In this document: one piece after another, positions 25,261-35,149 of the stretch
Numbering within the stretch: the stretch's first letter is position 1
How the letters are laid out: every line of letters begins with the position of its first letter
Assembly (NCBI RefSeq): GCF_002127655.1
Contig: NZ_NEHB01000012.1
Location: forward strand, 62,001-126,000
Reading direction: 5' to 3'
From: Janthinobacterium sp. GW456P
GTDB taxonomy: Bacteria; Pseudomonadota; Gammaproteobacteria; Burkholderiales; Burkholderiaceae_D
Length of the DNA: 64,000 nucleotides
The notes under the pieces: model-generated
Seen by the model: only the letters and a program-made list of their open reading frames with translations
What the model was told of the DNA's origin: nothing
Database searches by the model: none
Position numbers and translations under genes: made by a program

Positions 25261-25556
25261 AAGCATTGCGGTATATCAATAGTGTTGCAGATTCACGACA
25301 AAGATTTTGGCGTTGAAAAAAACTAATTTTATTGGTGAAACTTTTACAAGCGCGGCCATTGTCTGGCGCCGCGGCGACAGGCAATCGTACGACTTGTCAC
25401 CTGCATGCCACTGTATATTAGCAACAATGATGAGCTTGATAACTAATAATACATTGATGTTGTATTCCTGCCGCGTTCTGTTGTTTTTCTGGGCTTGCGC
25501 CAGGCAACTTTTGCGCGCCGCAGCCAGCTCCGCCACTTTTCCTCAAGGAGTTATCC
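25261..25556. other. Intergenic region upstream of alpha-2-macroglobulin gene, no gene seen
   Basis: This stretch is more AT-rich than its surroundings (25300-25345 and 25430-25470). It holds a TCGTACGA palindrome near 25387. Promoters for the alpha-2-macroglobulin gene should lie here, but I cannot pick a convincing -35/-10 pair. The RBS AAGGAG at 25545-25550 sets the GTG start at 25557. Confidence 0.4.
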
Positions 25557-28500
25557 GTGCCTGACCTGTCCCGTGTACTTACTTTCCCGCCGCTTGGTAA
25601 GCTGGGCCCGCTATGCCTGCTGCTATCGCTGGGCCTGACGGCGCCAGCCTGGGCCGATAGCGGCGTGTCCCTGTTTTCACCGAGCGGCACGGTCAAGGCG
25701 GTGCGTCAGGTACGGGCCCAGTTTGCCACGCCGATGGTGCCGTTCGGCGACATCGGCTTGCCCGCGCCGTTCGCCATCGATTGCGGCAAGGCCGAGCCAG
25801 CCGTCGTGGCGGGCGCGGGTCGCTGGGTGGACGAACGCAATTGGAACTTCGACTTCGAGCGCGATTTGCCGGCCGGCGTGGCCTGCAGCTTTACCTTGAA
25901 GCCGGGACTCAAGGACCTGGCGGGCCAGACCCTGCAGGGAAGCACGTCCTACCGCTTTTCTACTGGCGGGCCAGCCATCGTCGAGGCCGTACCGTACGAC
26001 GGCCAGCCCTACATCGATGAAAACCAGATCTTCCTGCTGGGCCTGGACGCCGCGCCGAACGAGGCCAGCGTGGCCGCCAACGCGTATTGCCGCGCCGATG
26101 GCATCAATGAAAAGATTCCCGTGCGCCTGCTCAAAGGCAAGGAGCTGGAGCAGGTATTGACTTTGCGCAAGAGCTTTCTCGACCGCTACCTGACCGTGTA
26201 CTTCAAGAAGCGGGGCGTCGTGTGGAAAGTGGGTATGCCCGTCGCGAGCAAGGGCGCGCCGCCTTTGCCTGTCACCGTGCTGCAATGCAAGCGCAGCTTC
26301 CCCGCCAACGCCAAGGTGTCGCTGGTGTGGGGCGAGGGCATCGCCAGTGCGAGCGGTATCGCCACGGACAAGGCGCAAACCCTGCAGTTCAAGACGCGTC
26401 CCGATTTCACGGCCAAGTTCAGCTGCGAGCGCAGCAATCCGAAGGAGCAGTGCATCCCCTTCCTGCCCATGCGCGTGCAGTTTTCCGCGCCCGTGAGCGC
26501 GGCGCAGGTGCGCGCCATGACCCTGAAGGGCGGCGGCAAGACGTATGCGCCGACGATTTCCAAAGAGGAGGAAAAGGCGGAATTCCTGTATGGCGCCGTC
26601 TTCAATGGCCCCTTTCCCGTGCAAAGCAGTTTCGTGCTGAACTTGCCGCCGAAACTGACGGACGACGCGGGCCGCGCCTTGCTCAACCGCGCGCGCTTCC
26701 CCATGACGGTGCGCACGGGCGAGCAGCCGCCGCTGCTGAAATTTCCGGCCCCGTTCGGCATCATCGAAGCGAAGGGCGACGGCTTGCTGCCCGTGACGGT
26801 GCGCAATATCGAGCCCGTGCTGTCGGGCAAGGAAGTCGCCCAATCATCCGCTGCCGCCACGGGCGCCACCTTGCGCGTGCCCGACAATGACGACAAGTTC
26901 ATCATCGAGTGGATGCAGCGCCTGGCCGGCAATGGCGACGGGGGCGAATACTGGCAGCCGTATGCCCAGTATGCGGGCAACATGAACAAATCCGTGCTGG
27001 CGGGCGCCACTGGCACGCGCCCCATCAGCCTGCCGCGCCCCGATGGCAAAAAAACCTTTGAAGTGATCGGCATTCCGCTACAAAAACCGGGCTTTTACGT
27101 AGTCGAGCTGGCCAGTCCCATCCTCGGCAAGGCGCTGCTGGCCAAGCCAGCCACGGCCTACATCCGCACGGCCGCGCTGGTGACCAATCTGGCGGCCCAC
27201 TTCAAGCACGGCGCGCAATCGTCGCTCGTGTGGGTGACGTCGCTGGACAAGGGGGCGCCGGTTGCGAAAGCCCAAGTGGCCGTGCGCGACTGCGCCGGCA
27301 AGCTGCTGTGGCAAGGCGCTACAGGGACGGACGGCGTGGCGCACATTCCCGGCGAGCTGGCCAATTCCAGCTGCAAGAACAATGGCCGCTACTTTATCAG
27401 TGCGCGCGGCGGCGGCGACATGACGTTCACCCTGTCGGACTGGGTGGGCGGCATCGAAGCCTGGCGTTTCAATTTGCCCACCGACGACACGCGCGCCGAC
27501 AACACCCTGCTGGCCACGGTATTCGACCGCACCTTGCTGCGCGCCGGCGAAACCGTGCACATGAAGCACTTTATTCGCAAGCACACGGCTGAAGGCATGC
27601 GCCTGGTCGACAAGAATAACGGTCCCGGCAGCGCCACCTCCGTCGTCATCACGCACCAGGGCAGCGACCAGAACTATCAATTACCGCTGCGCTGGTCCGC
27701 CGGCGGCACGGCGGAAAGCGACTGGCTCATCCCCGCCGACGCCAAGCAGGGCGAATACAGCGTGACGATGGCGGGCCGCCCGTCCGGCAGTTTCCGTGTG
27801 GAAGCGTTCCGCGTGCCGACCATGAAAGCCGTGCTGCAGGGGCCGAAGGCGCCCGCCGTGCAGGCGAAGCAGCTGGCCCTCGATGCGCAAATCAGCTACC
27901 TGGCCGGCGGCGCAGCCACCAACGCGCCCGTCAAGCTGCGCACGGTGCTGCAAGACAAGAGCGTGACGTTTGCCGACTATCCCGATTTCAGTTTCAGCAA
28001 CGGCGACGTGAAGGAAGGTCTGGTGAAACAGGGCACGGGCTATGACGACGATGAAGGCGAGTGGCAGGACGAAGTCAATGGCGAGCGTGCCGGCCCCGGT
28101 GCCACGGCTGCGCGCACGCAAAGCTTGAGCCTGGACAAGGCCGGCGGCGCGCGCATCGTCATCGACCAGTTGCCGCAGCTGTCCACGCCGCGCGACCTGG
28201 TGGCGGAAATGGCGTTCCAGGATGCGAATGGCGAGACGGCATCCGTCGCCACGCGCGTGCCGCTGTGGCCGTCAAACTATGTGATCGGCATCAAGCCCGA
28301 TGCCTGGGCCTTGAGCAAGGATGCCTTCAAGTTCACGGTAGCCGTGCTCGGCACCAATGGCAAGCCCGTGGCAAATGCGCCCGTCGCCGTCGACTTCTTC
28401 CAGCGCAACAGCTATTCGCACCGCCGGCGGCTGATCGGCGGCTTCTATGCGTATGAAAACAGCAGCGAAGTCGTCAAGCTGGGCCAAGCGTGCTCGGGCA

Positions 28501-31301
28501 AGACGGACAACAAGGGCTTGCTGGTGTGCGACGTGAAGGCGCCCGCCAGCGGCAATCTGGTGTTGCGCGCCCGCACGCAGGACGGTGCCGGCAACGCGGC
28601 CGTCGCCAACCGCGAAACGTGGGTGGCCGGTAGCGGCGACTGGTGGTTCAATGCCAGCGACAATGACCGCATCGACGTGCTGCCGGAAAAGAAACGCTAT
28701 GAACCGGGCCAGGAAGCGAGCTTGCAGGTGCGCATGCCCTTCCGTTCGGGCACGGCCCTGATCACGGTCGAGCGCGAAGGCATCCTCGACACCTATGTGC
28801 GCCAGCTCAATGGCCGGGAACCGGTGGTCAATATCCCGGTCAAACCGAATTACGCGCCGAATGTGTATGTGTCCGTGTTTGTCGTGCGCGGGCGTGTCGA
28901 TGGCGTGCAGCCGACGGCGCTGGTGGACTTGGGCAAGCCGGCCTACAAGATGGGCATCGCGCCGCTGAACGTGGGTTGGCAGGCGCATGAACTGAACGTC
29001 ATGGTCGTGTCCGACAAAGAAGTGTATAAAACGCGCGACAAGGCGGAAGTGTCCGTGCGCGTGCGCCGCGCCGACGGTAAACCGTTGCCGGCCGGTGCCG
29101 AAGTGGCGCTGGCGGCCGTCGACACGGGTTTATTGGAACTGATGCCCAACGATAGCTGGAAGTTGCTCGATACCATGATGGCGCAGCGCAGCCTGCAGGT
29201 GGAAACGGCGACGGCGCAGATGCAGGTGATCGGCAAGCGCCATTTCGGCCGCAAGGCCTTCCCGGCCGGCGGGGGCGGCGGCAAGGGCGCCAGCCGCGAG
29301 CTGTTCGACACCCTGTTGTTCTGGAAGGGCACTGTCAAGCTCGACGCCAAGGGCGAAGCGACGGTGCAAGTGCCGCTCAACGATTCGCTGACGGGATTTC
29401 GCATCGTCGCCATCGCCAGCGCGGGCCAGGAATTGTTTGGCACGGGCAGCACGGATATCCGCAGTTCGCAAGACCTGATTTTGATGTCGGGCTTGCCGAC
29501 CCTCGTGCGCGAAGGCGACCAGTTGCGCGCAGGATTTACGGTGCGCAACACCTCGGCCGCATCCTTGAGCGTGGACCTCAATGCCACGGCGGCCAGCAAG
29601 GCCTTGCCGCGCCAGAACCTGACCCTGGCGGCCGGCGAAGCGCGCGAGACGGGCTGGGATTACCAGGTGCCGCTGGGCGCGCAAACGGTCGTGTGGGAGA
29701 TCAGCGCCAAAGCCGGCGGCCACAGCGATAAACTGAAAATCACCCAGAAGGTGGGCCAGGCCACGCCCGTGCGCACGTATCAGGCCACCTTGCAGCAAGT
29801 CGACAAGCCCATCAATATGTCCGTGCAAATGCCGGCCGGCGCCTTGCCGGGCCGGGGCGGCATCCAGACCAGCTTTGTCGCCAGGCTGGGCGGCGAATTG
29901 CCCGGCGTGCGCGAGTACATGGCGGCGTATCCGTACACCTGCTTCGAGCAAAACACATCGAAGGCCATCGCCCTGCAAGACCAGGACGCGTGGAACAAGC
30001 TGGCCGCCAGCTTGCCCGCCTACCTGGACGGCGACGGCATGCTGAAATACTTCCCCATCATGGAGCAGGGCAGCGACAGCCTGACGGCCTACGTGCTGTC
30101 GGCAACAAAAGAAGCCGGCTATGCGATTCCGGAACAGACGAAGAACCGCATGGAAGCAGCCTTGACGGCCTTCGTGCAGGGCAAGATCGTGCGCCGTTCG
30201 GCACTGGCCACGACCGACCTGGCTGTGCGCAAGCTGGCCGCGCTGGAAGCGCTGTCGCGTTCGAACAAGGTGCCGCCCGATGCGCTGGAGTCCATCAGCA
30301 TCAGCCCGAACCTGTGGCCGACCTCGGCCGTCATCGACTGGTCGCTGCTGCTGCAACGCACGCCCAGCCTGGCGCGCCGCGATGCGCTGTTGGCCGAGGC
30401 GCAGCAGATATTGCGTTCGCGCCTGAACTTCCAGGGCACGACCATGGGTTTTTCCACCGAGCGCAAGGATAACTGGTGGTGGCTGATGGTGTCCGGCGAC
30501 GTCAACGCCAACCGTTTATTACTGGCCGTGATGGACGACCCGGCGTGGAAGGATGACATCGGCCGCCTGGTGCGCGGCAGCATGGGCCGCCAGAAGAAGG
30601 GCCGCTGGGATACCACGGTGGCCAACGCCTGGGGCACTTTGGCCATCGCCAAATTCTCGGCCAAATTCGAGTCGACGCCGGTGACGGGCGCCAGCGCCGT
30701 CAAGTTGGGCGGCGATACGCAAGCGCTCGTGTGGAATGGCGCTGCGAAAGTCGGCCCCGTGCTGCAGGCGTGGCAGAAGGGCATCGATACCCTGGGCCTG
30801 GCGCACAGCGGCACGGGCAAGCCGTGGGCCACCGTGCAAAGCCTGGCGGCCATCCCGCTCAAGGCGCCCGTTTCCAGCGGCTACACGATCAGGAAAACCA
30901 TCACGCCGGTGGAACAAAAAACGGCGGGCGCCTGGTCGCGCGGCGACGTCTACCGCGTGCGCCTGGATTTGTCGGCGCAGGCGGACATGAGCTGGGTGGT
31001 GGTTGATGATCCGATTCCCGCCAGCGCCACGGTGCTGGGCAACGGCCTGGGGCGCGATTCGCAGCTGCTGACGGCCGGCGAGAAAGCCACGGGCTGGGTC
31101 TGGCCCACGTTCGAGGAGCGGGCCTTCGACGCTTTCCGCGCCTATTACGCCTTCGTGCCGAAGGGCAACTGGAGCGTGGAATACACGGTGCGCCTGAACA
31201 ATGCCGGGGATTTCAGCCTGCCGGCCACGCGCATCGAGGCCATGTATTCACCCGAGATGTTTGGCGAGTCGCCAAATGCCAACGTGAAGGTGGGGCAGTG
31301 A
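25557..31301 (+). CDS. Bacterial alpha-2-macroglobulin with thioester motif
   Basis: This 1914-residue periplasmic protein has a signal peptide ending APAWA and no lipobox cysteine, so it looks soluble rather than lipid-anchored. Several MG domains fill the first 1150 residues. An A2M domain follows (about 1250-1340, LFDTLLFWKGTVKLDAKGEA). The thioester motif CFEQ is at Cys1462 (YPYTCFEQNTSKA), and a thioester-domain helical barrel plus a C-terminal receptor-like domain complete it. Such proteins trap attacking proteases and guard the cell wall during repair. It is paired with pbpC, whose GTG overlaps this stop (GTGA). Start GTG with AAGGAG RBS. Confidence 0.92.
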   Translation: MPDLSRVLTFPPLGKLGPLCLLLSLGLTAPAWADSGVSLFSPSGTVKAVRQVRAQFATPMVPFGDIGLPAPFAIDCGKAEPAVVAGAGRWVDERNWNFDFERDLPAGVACSFTLKPGLKDLAGQTLQGSTSYRFSTGGPAIVEAVPYDGQPYIDENQIFLLGLDAAPNEASVAANAYCRADGINEKIPVRLLKGKELEQVLTLRKSFLDRYLTVYFKKRGVVWKVGMPVASKGAPPLPVTVLQCKRSFPANAKVSLVWGEGIASASGIATDKAQTLQFKTRPDFTAKFSCERSNPKEQCIPFLPMRVQFSAPVSAAQVRAMTLKGGGKTYAPTISKEEEKAEFLYGAVFNGPFPVQSSFVLNLPPKLTDDAGRALLNRARFPMTVRTGEQPPLLKFPAPFGIIEAKGDGLLPVTVRNIEPVLSGKEVAQSSAAATGATLRVPDNDDKFIIEWMQRLAGNGDGGEYWQPYAQYAGNMNKSVLAGATGTRPISLPRPDGKKTFEVIGIPLQKPGFYVVELASPILGKALLAKPATAYIRTAALVTNLAAHFKHGAQSSLVWVTSLDKGAPVAKAQVAVRDCAGKLLWQGATGTDGVAHIPGELANSSCKNNGRYFISARGGGDMTFTLSDWVGGIEAWRFNLPTDDTRADNTLLATVFDRTLLRAGETVHMKHFIRKHTAEGMRLVDKNNGPGSATSVVITHQGSDQNYQLPLRWSAGGTAESDWLIPADAKQGEYSVTMAGRPSGSFRVEAFRVPTMKAVLQGPKAPAVQAKQLALDAQISYLAGGAATNAPVKLRTVLQDKSVTFADYPDFSFSNGDVKEGLVKQGTGYDDDEGEWQDEVNGERAGPGATAARTQSLSLDKAGGARIVIDQLPQLSTPRDLVAEMAFQDANGETASVATRVPLWPSNYVIGIKPDAWALSKDAFKFTVAVLGTNGKPVANAPVAVDFFQRNSYSHRRRLIGGFYAYENSSEVVKLGQACSGKTDNKGLLVCDVKAPASGNLVLRARTQDGAGNAAVANRETWVAGSGDWWFNASDNDRIDVLPEKKRYEPGQEASLQVRMPFRSGTALITVEREGILDTYVRQLNGREPVVNIPVKPNYAPNVYVSVFVVRGRVDGVQPTALVDLGKPAYKMGIAPLNVGWQAHELNVMVVSDKEVYKTRDKAEVSVRVRRADGKPLPAGAEVALAAVDTGLLELMPNDSWKLLDTMMAQRSLQVETATAQMQVIGKRHFGRKAFPAGGGGGKGASRELFDTLLFWKGTVKLDAKGEATVQVPLNDSLTGFRIVAIASAGQELFGTGSTDIRSSQDLILMSGLPTLVREGDQLRAGFTVRNTSAASLSVDLNATAASKALPRQNLTLAAGEARETGWDYQVPLGAQTVVWEISAKAGGHSDKLKITQKVGQATPVRTYQATLQQVDKPINMSVQMPAGALPGRGGIQTSFVARLGGELPGVREYMAAYPYTCFEQNTSKAIALQDQDAWNKLAASLPAYLDGDGMLKYFPIMEQGSDSLTAYVLSATKEAGYAIPEQTKNRMEAALTAFVQGKIVRRSALATTDLAVRKLAALEALSRSNKVPPDALESISISPNLWPTSAVIDWSLLLQRTPSLARRDALLAEAQQILRSRLNFQGTTMGFSTERKDNWWWLMVSGDVNANRLLLAVMDDPAWKDDIGRLVRGSMGRQKKGRWDTTVANAWGTLAIAKFSAKFESTPVTGASAVKLGGDTQALVWNGAAKVGPVLQAWQKGIDTLGLAHSGTGKPWATVQSLAAIPLKAPVSSGYTIRKTITPVEQKTAGAWSRGDVYRVRLDLSAQADMSWVVVDDPIPASATVLGNGLGRDSQLLTAGEKATGWVWPTFEERAFDAFRAYYAFVPKGNWSVEYTVRLNNAGDFSLPATRIEAMYSPEMFGESPNANVKVGQ

Positions 31302-33415
31302 GGCGTATCGTCTTTGCCATGGGCTGCCTGTTGGCTGGCCCGGTTTTCGCCCAGGCGGTGCTGACGCCGGCCCAGGTGCAGGCCACCTACCGCAGTTCGG
31401 AAGCGCAATTGCTGGACAGGGGCGGCGCACCGCTGCAATCGCTACGCGTGGACATGAAAGTACGGCGCCTGCCGTGGGTGCCATTGACCGATATTTCACC
31501 GGCCGTGCAGCAGGCCGTGCTGCTGGCGGAAGACCAGCGCTTCATGCGCCATGGCGGCGTGGATGTGTCCGCGCTGGCCACGGCCGCCTGGGACAATCTG
31601 TTTTCCAAGAAAGCCCGGGGCGCCTCGACCATCACCATGCAGTTGGCGGGCCAGCTGGACGCGGATTTGCAGGCATCCTCGGGCGGGCGCAGCCTGCGCC
31701 AGAAATGGGACCAGATGCGCGCCGCGCAAGCCATCGAGGATAGCTGGAGCAAGGCGCAGATTTTCGAGGCGTATCTGAACCTCGTGTCGTTCCGGGGAGA
31801 ACTGCAAGGCATCGCGTCCGCCTCGTATAGCCTGTTCGGCAAGGCGCCGTCGGGCCTGAACCAGACGGACGCCATCATTTTGGCCAGTCTCGTGCGCGCG
31901 CCGAACGCGCCCGTGGCCACCGTCGCGCGCCGCGCCTGCGCGCTGGCAAAAGAATGGCGCATGGACAGCAGCTGCCAGCTGATCGGCCAGCGCGTGCAGA
32001 CGGCCCTGCAGCGCACGGCCCTGTACGCGGACCTGGCGCCCGCGCCGCAGGTGGCGCAGCAATTGCTGAAACAGCCGGGCGCGCAGGTCGCCAGCACGCT
32101 CGATGGTCCCTTGCAGCGTTTCGCGCAGGACAACCTGCGCCAGCAACTGGCGTCCTTGCGAGAGCGCAATGTCAACGATGGCGCCATCGTCGTGCTCGAC
32201 AACCGCAGCGGCGAGATTCTCGCCTATGTGGGCAATGCGGGCGGCAGCCATGTCGATGGCGTGACGGCCCTGCGCCAGGCCGGTTCCACCCTGAAACCGT
32301 TCCTGTATGAACTGGCCATCGAGCGCCGGCTGATGACGGCCGCCTCCGTCATGGACGACTCGCCGCTGGACGTGGCCACGGCGTCCGGCATGTATGCGCC
32401 GCAAAACTACGACCGTAATTTCAAGGGCTACGTCAGCGCCCGCACCAGCCTGGCCAGTTCCCTCAACATTCCCGCCGTGCGCACGGTGCTGCTGACGGGA
32501 CAGGACGGTTTTTATAACCGCCTCAAGGACGTGGGCCTGGCTAGCCTGACGGAACCGGCCGAATACTATGGCCCGTCGCTGGCGCTCGGTTCGTCCGAAG
32601 TGACCCTGCTGGAACTGGCCAACGCCTACCGCGCGCTGGCCAATGGCGGTCTGTACAGCACGGCCAGCCTGCAGCCGGGGCAGGCTGGCAAGGATCGGCG
32701 CCGCGTGATGGAGGCGGGCGCCGCCTTCATCACTGGCGATATTTTGGCCGACCGCGCCGCGCGCAGCATGACCTTTGGCTTGCGCAACGAGCTGGGGACG
32801 AATTTCTGGAGCGCCGTCAAGACGGGCACCAGCAAGGACATGCGCGACAACTGGTGCATGGGTTATTCGGCACGCTACACGGTGGGCGTGTGGGTGGGCA
32901 ATTTCGATGGCAAGCCCATGTGGGATGTGTCGGGCGTGACGGGCGCCGCGCCCGTCTGGCGCGACGTCATGGATTATCTGCACAAGAACGTGCCCAGCCA
33001 TGCCCCGAAAGCGCCGCCAGGCGTGCTGCAGCAAATGGTCACGTACCAGCCCGCGCTGGAAGCGCCGCGCCGCGAATGGTTTATTACCGGTACGGAAAGC
33101 CCCGTCATCGCCGTCGTGGGCGACACCGTGAAGCCACCGGCCATCGTGTATCCGGCCGAGGACAGCATCCTCGCCATCGATCCCGACATCCCGCCCGCCC
33201 TGCAGCGCGTCTTCTTCCAGGCGCAAGGCAGCCACGGCTTGCGCTGGGTGCTCGACGGCAAGGACATGGGCGCCGCGGTGGAGAGTGTCAGCTGGCGCCC
33301 CGTGCCGGGCAAGCATGTGCTGGCGCTGGCCGATGACGCCGGCAAGGCGGTGGCCAAGGTGGCGTTCCAGGTGCGGGGTAATGCGCTGGCGCAGCTTGCA
33401 ACACAGGGAAAATAA
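31298..33415 (+). CDS. pbpC: Penicillin-binding protein 1C
   Basis: This 705-residue bifunctional cell-wall synthase has a signal/anchor at the N-terminus, then a glycosyltransferase domain (about 50-210) with LLAEDQRFMRHGGVDVSALA and GASTITMQLAGQL. A transpeptidase domain (about 290-570) carries STLK (AGSTLKPFLYE), SLN (SSLNIPAV) and KTGTS motifs. A C-terminal biPBP_C domain completes it. The GTG start overlaps the alpha-2-macroglobulin stop, so translation is coupled; this gene pair is widely conserved and joins peptidoglycan repair to protease defence. Its stop is directly adjacent to the convergent Tla3-like stop, with no spacer. Confidence 0.93.
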   Translation: MRRIVFAMGCLLAGPVFAQAVLTPAQVQATYRSSEAQLLDRGGAPLQSLRVDMKVRRLPWVPLTDISPAVQQAVLLAEDQRFMRHGGVDVSALATAAWDNLFSKKARGASTITMQLAGQLDADLQASSGGRSLRQKWDQMRAAQAIEDSWSKAQIFEAYLNLVSFRGELQGIASASYSLFGKAPSGLNQTDAIILASLVRAPNAPVATVARRACALAKEWRMDSSCQLIGQRVQTALQRTALYADLAPAPQVAQQLLKQPGAQVASTLDGPLQRFAQDNLRQQLASLRERNVNDGAIVVLDNRSGEILAYVGNAGGSHVDGVTALRQAGSTLKPFLYELAIERRLMTAASVMDDSPLDVATASGMYAPQNYDRNFKGYVSARTSLASSLNIPAVRTVLLTGQDGFYNRLKDVGLASLTEPAEYYGPSLALGSSEVTLLELANAYRALANGGLYSTASLQPGQAGKDRRRVMEAGAAFITGDILADRAARSMTFGLRNELGTNFWSAVKTGTSKDMRDNWCMGYSARYTVGVWVGNFDGKPMWDVSGVTGAAPVWRDVMDYLHKNVPSHAPKAPPGVLQQMVTYQPALEAPRREWFITGTESPVIAVVGDTVKPPAIVYPAEDSILAIDPDIPPALQRVFFQAQGSHGLRWVLDGKDMGAAVESVSWRPVPGKHVLALADDAGKAVAKVAFQVRGNALAQLATQGK

Positions 33416-35149
33416 TCAGTTCGATGGATAATTCGCCGGGTCGATGGCTGGCGTGACGTAATGCCGCAATACGTCGCCGCCGTGCGGATGTTTTTGCGTG
33501 CGGCGTTTTTCGTCCGATGGCGGACTGAGTAGCACGATGGTCGCCTCGTCCGGGTTGCGCCAGTTCACCACGGCGCTGACGCCGCCTTCGCGGTAGCTGC
33601 CCATCACGCCGATGGCCATCTGCACGAACAGGGTGGCCGCGCCCGTGTTGCCCAGGCGCCGGTCCGTATCGATCCATTGCGCCGTGTTGCCGCTGTCGAG
33701 CTCCGTGCCGCCATCTTCCGCATGTTTCAAAAGAGTCTTGTGCAGTGCCACCAGCTGCGCCTGCTTGCCGCCCGTCGCCGCGACCAGGCGCGCCGGCGCG
33801 GCGGGCCGCTCGGCTTCCGGCAAGCTGCGTAAGACCTCCTGCCAGCCCGCCTGCAAGGCTTGTTCGCGCTGGTCGCGCCGCGTGAGCGGCTTGCCGTGTT
33901 CATCCGTCATTTTGACGAACGTGGGCCGGTGGATGAAGCCGAAGGTGGGCAGGCGGTCCAGTTGCGCCAGCTGCTCCTTGTTGAAGGGCAGGGGAAACCA
34001 GGGCGTGGGTTGCCAGTCTTTCGGTGGCTGATAAGTCTTGTGCTGGAGCTTGTCGAGCATGCTGAAGCTGCCCGTGCCACGGATGTCGGAGCGCTGCGCG
34101 AATTGCGCGGCGACGGGCAGCCATTCGGCGATGGTGGGCTGGCGCTGGGTGAATGCACTCGGGTCTTCTTTTTTGTCTGGGTGGGGCACTGCCCGCATCA
34201 ATTTGTCATATACCAGATACAGGCGCCGCGCCACGCCGTAGGTATTCAAATCGTCGACGCTGTCCTCGGGTGGCGCATCGTCATAGGCAAACTTCCGCAC
34301 GGCGTCGATGCGCTCGCGCCGTGCCAGCACGAACAGGGCGGAGGCGTCGGGCATTTCGGGGATGTAGCGGCCATCTCTTGTGAGCGGCGGAGAGTTGTCA
34401 GGACTGTACAGGTCGCGCGTGGGCATGCTGTCTTCGGAATTGAGCACGATGTAAGGCACGTCGGGATGGGCATCGAAAAAGGCAAATACATCTTCCAAAA
34501 TACGGTCCGGATGTTCGCTCAGGCGGCGTGGACCACTGGCGAACAGATGCCAGTGCAGACCGGAGGGGGCGGCGCCAGCGGCCAGGCCTATGGCTGGTGA
34601 GTCGGGGCTGTCCAGCATGCGCGAATTGAAGATCGGTGGCTCAGCATTGAAAACGGGGACGCCGAAATACATGGGAGTATCCCTCGCCCCATTCTCCAGT
34701 GTGTCGCCGCCGCGTCCACCTGCTATCCCAGCTCTTTGCATGGCGTCCCAAGTGTATTTTTCCTCGTCCTGTTCACGGATGCTGGCATAGGCATTTCCCT
34801 GCTGCAGCGCTTCCCACAGCTTGCCTTGCCGGTATTTGTCCAGGGTGACGCCGAGACCGATGACTTCCAGCACATATTCCCGCTTGTCCTGTTCGCTGGG
34901 CGCCGCTTGTTGCACTTGCGGCTGTGCGACGGCCACAGGCTTGGACGCATGCAGCCAGCGAGAGCCGAGCAATGTGGCCGCGACGATGGGCGGAATCAGC
35001 AACAGCCATTGCAGGTGGTGCCATAATTTACTGCGCATCGTGGACTCCAATAAGAAAGGTGACGGACCGATCAGCAAATACCCAAATAAAGCCAACACAA
35101 TGAGGGCGGCACCGAGTGGATATCGTAAGCGTGGAAATGCACTTGTCAT
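33416..35149 (-). CDS. Type VI lipase adaptor Tla3-like (DUF2875)
   Basis: This 577-residue protein has two N-terminal hydrophobic segments (about 10-32 and 44-62). A long soluble part follows, with VLEVIGLGVTLDKYRQGKLW, LHWHLFASGPRRLSEHPDRI and a conserved C-terminal block (VFVQMAIGVMGSYREGGVSA-like, then VVNWRNPDEATIVLLSPPS). This is the DUF2875 / Tla3 family, whose studied member in Pseudomonas aeruginosa delivers the Tle3 lipase to the VgrG spike. The start overlaps the upstream Tle3-like stop by four bases (ATGA), so the two are translated together. Assignment rests on motif recall plus the partner gene. Confidence 0.75.
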   Translation of the reverse strand: MTSAFPRLRYPLGAALIVLALFGYLLIGPSPFLLESTMRSKLWHHLQWLLLIPPIVAATLLGSRWLHASKPVAVAQPQVQQAAPSEQDKREYVLEVIGLGVTLDKYRQGKLWEALQQGNAYASIREQDEEKYTWDAMQRAGIAGGRGGDTLENGARDTPMYFGVPVFNAEPPIFNSRMLDSPDSPAIGLAAGAAPSGLHWHLFASGPRRLSEHPDRILEDVFAFFDAHPDVPYIVLNSEDSMPTRDLYSPDNSPPLTRDGRYIPEMPDASALFVLARRERIDAVRKFAYDDAPPEDSVDDLNTYGVARRLYLVYDKLMRAVPHPDKKEDPSAFTQRQPTIAEWLPVAAQFAQRSDIRGTGSFSMLDKLQHKTYQPPKDWQPTPWFPLPFNKEQLAQLDRLPTFGFIHRPTFVKMTDEHGKPLTRRDQREQALQAGWQEVLRSLPEAERPAAPARLVAATGGKQAQLVALHKTLLKHAEDGGTELDSGNTAQWIDTDRRLGNTGAATLFVQMAIGVMGSYREGGVSAVVNWRNPDEATIVLLSPPSDEKRRTQKHPHGGDVLRHYVTPAIDPANYPSN

